Positions 10,371 to 20,873 of a stretch of DNA of 64,000 nt are shown here, piece by piece. Origin of the DNA: Labyrinthula sp. Ha (taxonomy: Eukaryota; Sar; Bigyra; Labyrinthulida; Labyrinthulaceae); NCBI GenBank assembly GCA_015227615.1, contig JAALGZ010000006.1, positions 1,488,001 to 1,552,000 of the forward strand. Reading direction: 5' to 3'. Below the pieces are notes generated by a model. It searched no databases, had not been told where the DNA came from, and was given only the letters and a program-made list of their open reading frames with translations. The translations under genes were made by a program, and so were the position numbers. Position 1 is the first letter of the stretch. Each line of letters opens with the position of its first letter.

Positions 10371-11996
10371 TTAAAACTGGCACTGGCCAGGAGTTCTTGG
10401 AAACGGGATTACATCTCTGATATTTTCAACACCAGTTGCAAACATCACAAGCCTTTCGAACCCTACGCCAAACCCGGCATGAGGCACCGTTCCGAATCTT
10501 CTTAAATCTAGGTACCACTCGTAGTTCTCCTTAGGGAGCTCCTGTGCTTTAACAACTTCTTCTAAAATGCTTAATCTTTCCTCACGAACACTACCTCCAA
10601 CAATTTCTCCAATCCTAGGTACCAAAATATCCATGCCTTGAACAGTCTGTCTACTTTCATGTTGATCCCCTAATTCGTTTCTTTTCATATAAAACGCTTT
10701 GAAAGATGCTGGATAGTCTACTAGAACTACAGGTTTTTTGTATATCTTCTCTGTTAAGTATCTCTCATGTTCTGAACCAAGATCTATACCCCATTCAACC
10801 TTCTCGTTAAACTTCACAGTTCCAGCTGCTTCTGATTTCATTAGTTCATCGATTGCTTCCGTATACGTCATTCTTTGAAAATCATTGTCAAGTACATTTT
10901 TTAGCCTCTCCATCAACCCAGGTTCAATTCTTTGCTCAAAGAATTCCAAATCAGATTTACAGTGGTTTATTGCGTACACCAAACAGTACTTGAGAAAATC
11001 TTCTGCTAAGTTGATCAGGTCAGGCAGCGTACAGAAACACATTTCAGGTTCAATCATCCAAAATTCAGCCAAATGTCGTGAAGTGTGTGAGTTTTCAGCT
11101 CTAAAGGTAGGTCCAAATGTATAACAGTCACTCATGGAAACTGCGAATGCTTCAACATTGAGCTGTCCCGTAACAGTAAGAAACGCTTCTTTACTAAAGA
11201 AATCCTTAGACATATCAATTTTCCCAGTATTGTGTCCCTCCTTCGTCAAAATTCTTGCATGTTCTTTAACTTGAGCCAATGGTTTCTTCTTTTTCTTCCC
11301 TGGCTGCTCAACACTGTCCAAAAGGGTTGAAACTGCAAACATCTCACCTGCCCCTTCTCCATCAGCTCCTGTTATAATCGGGGTATTAATGTAAAGAAAA
11401 CCTCTCTCCTGAAAAAAGTTATGTGCTGCGAAGGCCAAGCAGTTTCTCACTCGCGTAACTGCTCCAATTAAGTTCGTTCTTGGTCGTAGATGTGCATTGT
11501 CCCTCAAAAACTCCATAGAGTGTGCATGCTTCGTCTTTTTCAGAGGATACTTGTTCGCATCGGATTTTCCCAAAAGTGTAACCTTTTTTGCTTGAAGCTC
11601 GATTTTCTGAGCACTACTAGGAGACGCGATTATCAAGCCTTCAATTTGAAAAGAGGACCCAATACCACCAGAAGGCTGAATCTCTGAAAAATTTTCCGTA
11701 GTTTCTGAGTTTGCAACAATTTGAAGTGATTCAAAGCAAGAACCATCATTAAGCGAAATGAAGGCGAGTTGCTTTTTGTCCTGCCAGCGGATAGTCCGTG
11801 TCCAACCAGATACTGAAATGCTTTGGTTAATGTACTCTTCTCCTTCTTTTGGTGATTTCAGGAGCTCTTTAATTCTTATTCGATTTCTCGTGAACTTTGA
11901 AGTGAATGTGTATTCATTGGAATCTTCTACTGGTGAAGTTATGCTCAAGACTTTCTTCATCTGGGTGGATATTTCTTGGACATTCGGAGTGGGCAT
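10371..11996 (-). CDS. Asparaginyl-tRNA synthetase (plant/bacterial type)
   Basis: Class II aminoacyl-tRNA synthetase of 541 aa in one exon; it charges tRNA-Asn with asparagine. N-terminal OB-fold anticodon-binding domain at about residues 55-150 (ISVSGWTRTIRWQDKKQLAF). Catalytic core: motif 1 region FLYINTPIITGADGEGAGEM, the KDFFSKEAFLTVTGQLNVE signature, motif 2 GPTFRAENSHTSRHLAEFW, and motif 3 with GFGVGFERLVMFATG near the C terminus, ending in VIPFPRTPG. The KDFF...FLTVTGQL signature and the ending are those of bacterial and plant AsnRS, not of the archaeal-type enzyme used in animal and fungal cytosol. A Lys-rich insertion (GKKKKKP) follows motif 1. The N terminus is not a clear targeting peptide, so the cytosolic form is likely, with dual use possible. 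Confidence 0.97.
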   Translation of the reverse strand: MPTPNVQEISTQMKKVLSITSPVEDSNEYTFTSKFTRNRIRIKELLKSPKEGEEYINQSISVSGWTRTIRWQDKKQLAFISLNDGSCFESLQIVANSETTENFSEIQPSGGIGSSFQIEGLIIASPSSAQKIELQAKKVTLLGKSDANKYPLKKTKHAHSMEFLRDNAHLRPRTNLIGAVTRVRNCLAFAAHNFFQERGFLYINTPIITGADGEGAGEMFAVSTLLDSVEQPGKKKKKPLAQVKEHARILTKEGHNTGKIDMSKDFFSKEAFLTVTGQLNVEAFAVSMSDCYTFGPTFRAENSHTSRHLAEFWMIEPEMCFCTLPDLINLAEDFLKYCLVYAINHCKSDLEFFEQRIEPGLMERLKNVLDNDFQRMTYTEAIDELMKSEAAGTVKFNEKVEWGIDLGSEHERYLTEKIYKKPVVLVDYPASFKAFYMKRNELGDQHESRQTVQGMDILVPRIGEIVGGSVREERLSILEEVVKAQELPKENYEWYLDLRRFGTVPHAGFGVGFERLVMFATGVENIRDVIPFPRTPGQCQF

Positions 11997-12479
11997 CGCT
12001 TTTTTTGTTGAGAATGGCTGAATATGAGTAGAGCAACAACAAAAGCTGGGTTTAAGCTTGGTTTTAGCGTTACTGTAATGTCGTAGATGGTTTAGAAAGA
12101 CTTTGATGTTTCTCTTGTTGCTCTAGAAATCTAAGGAAGTGACGAGCTGGCCAATAAGGGCATTTCTAAAATATTTCCGCGAAATTTCCAAGAAAATGCT
12201 GTAAGCAAGACTAATCGTATCAAGATTGATGAAAGAACAATAATCATGAGCTTTCGATAATATCTGTTGTTTGCATTTACTGTGACGACTCTGTTGCATC
12301 ATGTCAGAGTTCAGTCTTTTCCCTCCTTGAAGCAGTGCAGAGTGATTGCCCTATGATGGATTGAAGGTCTTTGCTCTCTGGTAAGAATATTAGTTGTTGC
12401 TATTTCTTGCACTGACATTATAGCAGAAGTTTAGGAAACTGCGTTGATTGTTTCCAGGAGACAATACTCTCAGATTTGA
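11997..12479. other. Intergenic stretch before the LTR element
   Basis: Contains the upstream region of the Asn-tRNA synthetase gene. No gene, tRNA or repeat was recognised. The boundary with the 5' LTR is approximate because the LTRs are diverged. Confidence 0.4.
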
Positions 12480-12724
12480 TGGAACCATAGTTGTGGATTG
12501 ATACTTTGTGAACTGAAACTACGCCCTAAAAATGGGGGTAGCAATATCGTTCATTTAATCGTTTGTAAACTTGTAATATGGCATTTCTCTGCGGCTGTTT
12601 AATTGCTGTTTGTACGGAGCTTGAAAGACAAAGAACTTGAACTTGAAACGAGTGGACATTGAATCGAACCAGTAGAAGGGCCCAAGATGCTAAGAAAGAA
12701 AATAAGTCGTCTCAAATACAGAAT
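12480..12724 (+). repeat. 5' LTR of the fossil element
   Basis: Direct repeat partner of 19164-19406. Shared blocks include gaactgaaactac/aaactgaaactat, tcgtttgtaaa, atatggcat, tttaattg, ttgaacttgaaac, atcgaacca and agggcccaaga. The ends are placed where similarity fades, so they are uncertain by some 20 bp. Confidence 0.8.
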
Positions 12725-15700
12725 GTTGATTAATATTCGACTGCAAGATGAAATGTCAGGCATCGAATCGAATGAAGACAATCGAACTTTAAGTGCAGAA
12801 ATTGGATCTAGACCTTTAAACCTAAACCAAACAAATAGAGTATTGACGGAGATTAACAATGTCCTCTTGGAAGTGAGTAAGAATAGTCATCGTGGTGGTG
12901 AGTGTTACACGGACTTCGAAATAGAATGATTGGAGACTCTATCTAAGGAAAGTTGTGATACATTCAAACTGCAGTTTGATCAGTCAGCGTATGATCAAAA
13001 GGACAGAGTCAACTTAGATCTGAAGATGGAAATGAGAACATACAAACACCTTAGTAGAGTAAGGGTAACTACTTCAAAGCAACGTCGAATAAAACAATTG
13101 AGCAAGATTGTGGATGAGCAAAAAGCTCAGGAAATAAAGTATCTGGAAGTGAAGTTGGCTGATAATGTGAGTTTTAACTTGAACATTCTAGAGGAGAATG
13201 CAGTCAAGATAATATTCAGTAAAGTAATAGAAATATTTGAATTGCTTCCTCAAGAAGCAGCAAAGTCGAAAAAGAAGAATTGCCCAGCCATTTCAAGGCC
13301 TTTGCCAGGATGTTTTTGGATAAGAGATGATATGCGTGCGATTCAATCATCTTTATGTTACTTGAAGTTGGAAAAGCTGGAACAATGAATCTTAACCTGC
13401 GTTCCCCCATACCATGTTTGGTTGAAAATGAGGAATTGGGTACCTTATGAAAGCCATAAAAGAAAAAGATTAGAGGGATAAGATCTGAGAAAAAAACAAA
13501 GAAAATACTTGAAGTAGAAACAAGCAAAGAAAGTATTGTCAATTGTAGTCAGTCTGAAGCACAGAATGAAGGCGAAGATGTACGTTATCCTTGTGGATTT
13601 TGTCAGAGGCATGGTCACGAGGAGAATGATTGTGTCACTAAGAAAGATCTGATTGCTACAGGAGAAGCTATTACAGGACCGTTTGTAAAACCTTCGTTGG
13701 AGGTCATGAAGGAAAAGTTAGCCAGACTTATTGAAAGGAAGATCAGATTTTTAACCAAGAAGTAGAATACATCAAGAGGGGGGTGAGAAATGTGCAAGAA
13801 ATACAGAAGGTAAAGAAAGGGAAAGAAGAGAGAGATGAATCTAAAGTTTTGGCCTTCGATTTTGAGAACTCTTCGTTAGCTGAGGTATTATTAGTTGAGA
13901 AAGTCAATAGGTATATGCGGTAGCTGCAAAATGAAATGTACTGTTTGGCCATGAAGGTAAAGCTGGAAGAAAGTGACACAAAAGCATTCAAACCCTGCAA
14001 CATCCTAGTGGAAATAAATGAAGCGGTGCACCGTGTAGAAGGGAACCCTAAATCAGGGGCCGATACATCTGTTGTTGCTACGGAAAAGTTTGAGAAGTAT
14101 CGTAAAAAAGCGGAAGAGCTAAGTGAGCCCATAGAAGTAAGAGTAGCGAATAGAAACTTTACTGAGTTGCACACATAGGTATGATGAATATTTAAAAGGG
14201 AATAAGAGGTGAATGAGAATATAACTTTAGAGAAGTTAAAGCTTTATTAGTGAATGAAGTGGAGAATTTTGCCAACCCGCTACGGGGAAAAGATCTATTG
14301 GATAAACATAACCTTAACCCAATACAAATGATGGGAAAAAACTGTAGAAAGTAGTTATACAAATGGTGCGGAGGGATGAAAACATTTTACTTAATCATTT
14401 CAAGAAAAATATTTTGATAAGAAAGAATATAAAGACAATAGCAATAGAAGAAGTGAGTATTCAGCTGGAAATTATGGAGCATGAGGCAAAGAAGCATGTC
14501 CCTGTCAGAGTCATGTACGTGAAGCTTGAAGAAGAAATGGGTATTGGTGATAACATAGATATCTCTATTGATAAGGACAAAAACAGCATAAATGAAATTA
14601 TCGATGAATAGGTACGTGGGATAAAAGCATAAAATATTCTCGGGAAAGAGATTTGGAGGTATTTAGAAAAAATATTAGATTTGGCCAGAGATTTTGGTGA
14701 AGATGCAAGTCCAACACAAATTTCAATGCCTACGTGAATACAATGCATTGTAAACTAGGAAGAAAAGATCGGTTTATATAAATCCATGCCGATGGGACTA
14801 GAGAGAGAAGTTTTTATATAAGAGAAACAGGCAAATGTCAAAAGTTAAGATTATAAAGTCCAACCGGAATCCAACCATTTCTATGCAATTGCTGATAGTG
14901 TCAAAAGCTGGGCCAATATGAAACAAATTCACGGTCGCCTTTAGACCCTTGAACCACAACACTCGTAGAGTATATTATGCACTCCCAAACATTGAGAACT
15001 AATTTTCCAAGGTGGAAGCTGCGAAACAGTTTGGGAATACGACCTGCTGAGTGACTTCAATTACCTTGTGACAGAGGAAAGTGGTCAGAGATTCTTCACA
15101 TTTTGTACGCCTGTGCACCTCTGCTATATTTTAAGAGGGACCCTTACGGATGGTGGAGTGTATCTAACCTATTTTCTGAGATGATTATAAAGGAAATTGT
15201 ATTACCTGAGGCTTACTCAAAAGTATGTACTATAGTGGATCAAGGGATACGGTTTCGTTGGGAAAGAGGTTTGAAAATTTTTTTGAGATAGCGAAGGGAT
15301 TTCTGAGGGAAATGGCGGAAACTTAACCTCGGTTAAGCATAGCAAAATGACATTTTCTAAACCGGACTGCAAGTGCCTATGACCATCTGTTAATGGAAGA
15401 TGGGTCTCACTTGGAGAGTAAATATGCCACAGATATATTTGAGATACGGAAACTCAAGCACGTGTACAAGTTGGTACAAATTATCTTCATGGAAAAATGA
15501 ATTATCGGAGTCTTCTCATGTTTTTGAAAGATTTGGTTTACATTCGTAGAGAGGTATTCATTCGTAAGAGAACCAAGTATTAGAGAGAAAGAAGGGGGTC
15601 ATACTGTGGACTGACAAGACAAATCAAGAAAACCAAGAATTTCTGATTAACTTAGAGCAGTCCTTTTAAACTACACTTGTGAATTTTCATCCTAAGTTGG

Positions 15701-18700
15701 ATATAATGATATTTGTGGACGCATCCAAAGAACATTGGATGTATTTTATGTGTCAAATAAGCGAAAAATGGATGCAAGGTAAGTTCTGGAAACGCAACCT
15801 AGAGTAACAGCCCCGACTATTGAAACTTTTCTCGTATCTTTTCTTGACTGGTACATATCTTCCAAGGGGTTGTATCTGGTTACAGCAGTGTCAAAAAAGT
15901 TTGATGTTTATTTGGAGGACAGTGTGTGAAAGATTATGTTCACAGACTACCGAAATCTGGTATTCATCCGTAACCAAGAATTGTGTAGAAAGAAGGCGTT
16001 TTCAGGGAGGTCGGCACACTTGAGCGTGCTGTTCAAATAATTCCGAATGGAAGTATACCACAGTGGCGGGGACAGGAACGTGCCAGCCGGTGTCTTAAGT
16101 TGCTGGCCGAGCCCGGACTATGCGCAGAATCCGAATACTTTAGTGGATCTGCATAATTTGGATAAAGGCTACGGAGAGGATGGTGGGATTAGTAATTACT
16201 GGAGACCTATTAGCAAATTACACCTCGGTTGGAGGAGACAAAACTGTTCTAATGGGCGGCCGAAGATGGACAAAGGGTATATACTAAATTTACAGCGAAT
16301 AGGTAGTAAGGAATGCTGGACCAGGTAAATTGTAGCAAAGGAAAGTTGCTAATAACCCCGTCCATGGCCCCATCTATTTTGTTATATACACATTTAAAGT
16401 CTAATCATGGATGCACGGAAACCGAGAAGGGATTTATTGAAAAACCCTAGATACCAACTAATTATGAAATAAGTAACCTTCTCATGAAGGGATGGCAGAG
16501 ATTCCACAGACATTGTTTACATTGTGAGTGTCCTGTCGAGTTGACGAGAAACCTGCAATGCTATGTCTACAGCAAATAAGAACAGAGAGACGATTCTTTG
16601 TATTTTTTTATACTTGTCCAAACAGGAGAGACATATTTTGGCGATAATTGACCTTCTATCTAGGATCACGTTGATTCATAAGTGCCGAGCAGTAACTGCA
16701 AAGGAGGTAGTAAATGTGTTAAGGCAGTTTCATCTGAGATACAAATTGGCGAATACTTTTTTGGCGTCAGACAAGGGGTCAGATTTTGTATATGAGATAG
16801 TAACGCAAATTGCGAAGGAAAGCGGTGGAGCGCAGAAGTTCTGATGTGTTCATATACCGTTTACAAATAGTACTGCTGAAGTTCAAAACTGACAGATCTT
16901 GTGGCACCTGAGGACACTTATTTCGAAAATGGCTCTGAAGATTGAAGATTCGCCAATGCTGGTACAGAGGACTTGGTATTATTTAAACTTGATACCAATG
17001 AGATCACTTGTAAGTATTTCTCCGCTTCAGACATTCCTGGAGAGTTTGTTTTGGAAAGAGATGCTTGGCAGATCAGGTGCTTTAAGTTTAACACCGGAAT
17101 AAGAAATCAATTTGAAGGAAGTGACAGGTAAAATTAGAGATTAAATATGGACGCATCAGGAGAAAACTTTTGGATTTGCAATGAAGGCTCGACAAGATCA
17201 GAATGCGTTGTATAATCGGAAGCAAAAACTCACCATAGCTCACTTTTCTGAAGCCGGTGATGTTCCAGTCGTTAAAGCTGTGGAGTCCAAGAGATTTAGA
17301 CGGCAGATGGTAGGTCCATATTAGGTCAGTAAACAGATAAGTGAACCTTTGAATGAACTGATGGCGCAAATGGGCAATAGTTGGAGGTACACTCGTCTCC
17401 AATGATATATTTTGTTTCTAGGGAGTTCTTGCCGAGCCCTGAAACCAAAATCACATTTCTGAATGATAAAGGTAGGTTAGAGATGAAATAATTTCATGGG
17501 CTAAAAGAATTGGTGGAGGATGTATATATCCAAGTGGGATTGCGTGGTTTTAAGGAGGAAAAGAATTATACAAGGAACACTTTGAGTATAATGTTTGAGA
17601 ATTTACCCAACCCGGTAATGAAAACCTTGTTGGATGGAAATAGTGGTGGAATTGGGTAGAGGGCGTTATATTATTTAATGGTGGCATATCCTGACAGTTG
17701 GAAGTGGGATGAGGTTGACATAAGCAAGCTAAGTGCTATGCATAAGGATGTGAAATGGGTACAGCTTGATCTAAATGGGGAGAATAGAAAGAAGATGGGG
17801 CAATTTTCAGAAAAGATTATTGAAGAGTTCAGGAAGGAGGCTCGGATGTTATAATTATAGTGAGATTATGTTGCATGTGCCTGGATGAAATTGTCGGCAG
17901 GTATATAATAAGATTCAGAGTTGGTTAAACGTGCAATCGATTGAGGATGATACTAGCCTGCGCATCCACATGGAAGAGGTACGAAGCTTAAATAGAAACT
18001 AGTATGGTGAGAAATACGAAGTTGAAATGTGGGCGGTGTCAAAAGAGTACTTGGAAATGTGGAAGATATTCATAAGTTGGGAGTTGACGAAGATGCATAG
18101 TGATAACCGTAAGCAGTTTCCTGTAGATATGTTTGTTTTACATGATTGGAATAGTGTAGAAGCCTTGAGAAAGCGAATGGATTTGATGATTTGAGCGATA
18201 AAAAAAGGAGTTGAACTGCCACGAGAATACCCTAAACTTGAACTTGACCCAGATTAGGAACTAAAGAACTTAAGAAGTAGAATTGACGAATTATTAATTG
18301 AAAAGAGGCAAATCAAGGAGTGTAAATCAAAGATTAAGAGGGTGCATGTTTTGATAGAGATGAGTTTAGTGAAACTTGAGGAGTTGCCTTGTGAAGTAGC
18401 ACGTGCAAAAGTGCTGAAAGGGAGTTGTAATAATGCGTTTTTCATGCTTGTAGGAAAGGCGAAAATGGCTGTCTGGGTGTTTCATGAAGGTGCAGTAGCA
18501 TTTAAGAGTTTTTTTATTTCTTCAATGGGTTTGAAGGGAAAAGTGTGAAGCTATCAGGATCGATCCTGTACATATGTTTTGCCAGGAGAATTCTTTTAGA
18601 AGACCGTCGAATTAATTTAGGCAGGTGCTCGATGTAAACACAACGGAAATGGCTTTTAGGAGATTTGCGGGGAATACTTTATTCTTTTTATGGAGTCTTG

Positions 18701-19163
18701 GTGACAAGCTTGATTGCGTATTTGAATAGTTGCAGAATTGGATGACAAAGATTGTTGACCATATTTTATGGGTTAAGACTACAAAAAAAGATAAGATTCG
18801 ATGGACGTTGGGGAATACGACTATGAAGTATGTGGAGGAGTTAATCATAGGATGTCATGGAGAATTTCCATCAACTCTGAAGAATAGAAAGATTGGAATA
18901 TAATTTTTTATGGGTGAGAGTATGGGAAATTGTGGTAAACCGGTAGAAATTTATGAACTTATTGAGAGTAAATTTTAGAGAGAAACAGGATTTTTGGATC
19001 TATTTAGGCGTAAAAACATCCTGGAAAAAAAATCGGTATCAGTAGGGGATCAGTTGTAAGATGGGCTAAAAAACCCTAATTTCTCTTAGGTGGGGTAGAA
19101 ATGTCCATGATGATCTTTGAGGTGTGCGATAGGTGTGTAATGTGATATGAGCTCAATTGCTAG

Positions 19164-19406
19164 TGGCAATGTTGTGGTTTGATGTTTTATAAACTGAAAC
19201 TATACTGCAAATATGAGAGGTAGAAATATCACTAATTTAGTCGTTTGTAAAATTGAAATATGGCATCTCTTTGTGGCCCTTTAATTGTTAATTATGCAGA
19301 TTTTAAAAGACAAGAAAGTTGAACTTGAAACCTCTGTAAAATTTATCGAACCAATAGGAGGGCCCAAGACGGTAATGAAGGAAAGAAGTCGCCTCTAATA
19401 CAGAAT
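19164..19406 (+). repeat. 3' LTR of the fossil element
   Basis: Direct repeat partner of 12480-12724, same orientation, 6.7 kb downstream. The shared blocks occur in the same order. No convincing target-site duplication can be read next to either LTR, which is expected at this level of divergence. Confidence 0.8.
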
Positions 19407-19905
19407 ACCACATAAGAAAGAGATGTAGATTTTCATACGATGAAAAGGGAAAAGAACTAATTAGAGAGCTTCACTTCGCCAATGTAGGCAGTCTTCAAGA
19501 TTTTAACTTTAAACTATTCTCATTCCACTGCATTTAAATTTCTTGGTTTTGGCTTCTTTGATGTAACGCTTCTGTTTTGAAGTAATGAAATTCTTAATGA
19601 TGCTCTTTGTTTTGCGTATCGTTTCGAGTTAAGGGTAAGATCAATTGTAGACTATGAGAGCAATGGGGTACGTGTATGAGTTGTTTCTTTATATCTTAAA
19701 GGTGAAAATTGAATCGTGATAAGTTTCTGATGCAGACCGCAGCCGGAATACTTTGAAGGAAAGTAAACTAAAGGCTACCTTATCACAGTAGCAACCAAAA
19801 AGCTAATAACAAGAGAGGTGATAGCTTGAACGAGGCGAGAAATTCAAAGAGATGAGAAGAGGAAACCACGTAATCCCTGTTCTCAATAGTATTGCATTAA
19901 CATAC
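19407..19905. other. Intergenic stretch, nothing recognised
   Basis: About 500 bp between the LTR fossil and the 3' end of the reductase gene. No gene, RNA or repeat seen. Confidence 0.4.
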
Positions 19906-20873
19906 TTAGAGTTTAGCTTTTACACCTCCTTTATGAGTCTTCTTCTCTAAATTGGATTTATCCTCAACCATTTTCTTCATAAGCCTATACTGCGGCATGC
20001 TTCCATGCCAGCAGCCTCCATCCACAACAATACTTGTTCCACTAATAAACTCTCCAGCTTCACTTGACAAATACAACACCATATGTGCAATATCTTCCAC
20101 TTTCCCAAATCTTCCAACAGGTAAAATCTTTTCCGAGAACGCTTGCTTCTTTTGACCAAACACTCTTCCGGTCTATAAATAAATAAGATAAAAAATTTGT
20201 ACTGGCCCTCCCACTGTTCCTTCAATTGGACCCGGAGCAATCCCGACTACTCTGATCCCGTAGTCGCCCCATTCCACAGCTAGCACATTAGTCAAGGCAT
20301 CAACACCTGAACATAAGAAAATCAAAAATTATTACCTGCTTTCGCTGCGCTTGCGTGCATTTGAAAAGGAGTCGCAGTATAATGCAACGTTGCTGAAATA
20401 TTCACTATCAAACTCTTTTCATTCTTTTTCATGAAACCAAGCGCTGCCTTTGACATATTGAAGGTTCCGAGCAGATCAATGTCCAGAACTGTTCGGAACG
20501 CATTAAGAGAAAGATTTTCTGACGATACCATGAAATTTCCAGCTGCATTGTTTACGAGAATGTCGATTTTTCCAAACTTTTCCACCACTTGTTCAATAGC
20601 CGACTTACAGGAGTTTTCATCGCGTACGTCTAACGTTGTTCCAAAGCACGTGATGTTCATACTTCTGAGTGTCTCACAAGCTTCTTCAATTACCTTCTGT
20701 CGACGACTTCCCAAGCAGACGATGGCTCCGTGTACCCCGGCTGCTTTGCAGATACCAAGACCAATTCCAGTGGCTCCACCAGAAACAAAAATAACTTTAC
20801 CTGCAAGAAGATCATTTCTAAAGATACTTGACATGTTCGTTGTTGTATTATTAACGTAATGCGAGTTATTCAA
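19906..20873 (-). CDS. Peroxisomal 2,4-dienoyl-CoA reductase-like SDR
   Basis: Three exons on the minus strand (20873-20336, 20306-20203, 20172-19906), 302 aa after splicing. Introns are 29 nt (20335-20307, GTAATA...TTCAG) and 30 nt (20202-20173, GTACAA...TATAG); joining gives AAKAGVDALT and TVGGPTGRVFG in frame. Rossmann fold of a short-chain dehydrogenase: NADPH motif GGATGIG near residue 35, NNAAG at about 110, and the cofactor/substrate segment [28 protein letters not shown] is typical of peroxisomal dienoyl-CoA reductases (DECR2/SPS19), which lack the usual YxxxK tyrosine and keep the lysine. The last three residues, AKL, are a PTS1 peroxisomal signal. The role inferred is NADPH-dependent reduction of 2,4-dienoyl-CoA during oxidation of unsaturated fatty acids. 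Confidence 0.92.

Larger units (their letters stand above)
12480..19409 (+). mobile_element. Fossil Ty3/gypsy-type LTR retrotransposon
   Basis: About 6.9 kb, plus orientation, bounded by two diverged direct repeats of about 245 bp. Parts in order: a gag zone about 12.7-14.7 kb containing a CCHC zinc knuckle (13592-13633); remnants of reverse transcriptase about 15.0-15.6 kb; an RNase H remnant about 15.6-15.8 kb; an integrase zone about 16.4-17.4 kb with a DDE-type core and a C-terminal region; then about 1.6 kb of former coding sequence of unrecognised type before the 3' LTR. Integrase after RNase H is the Ty3/gypsy (Metaviridae) order. The element is broken many times over (well over ten) and is not functional. 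LTR identity of roughly 70% by eye implies an old insertion. Confidence 0.85.
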
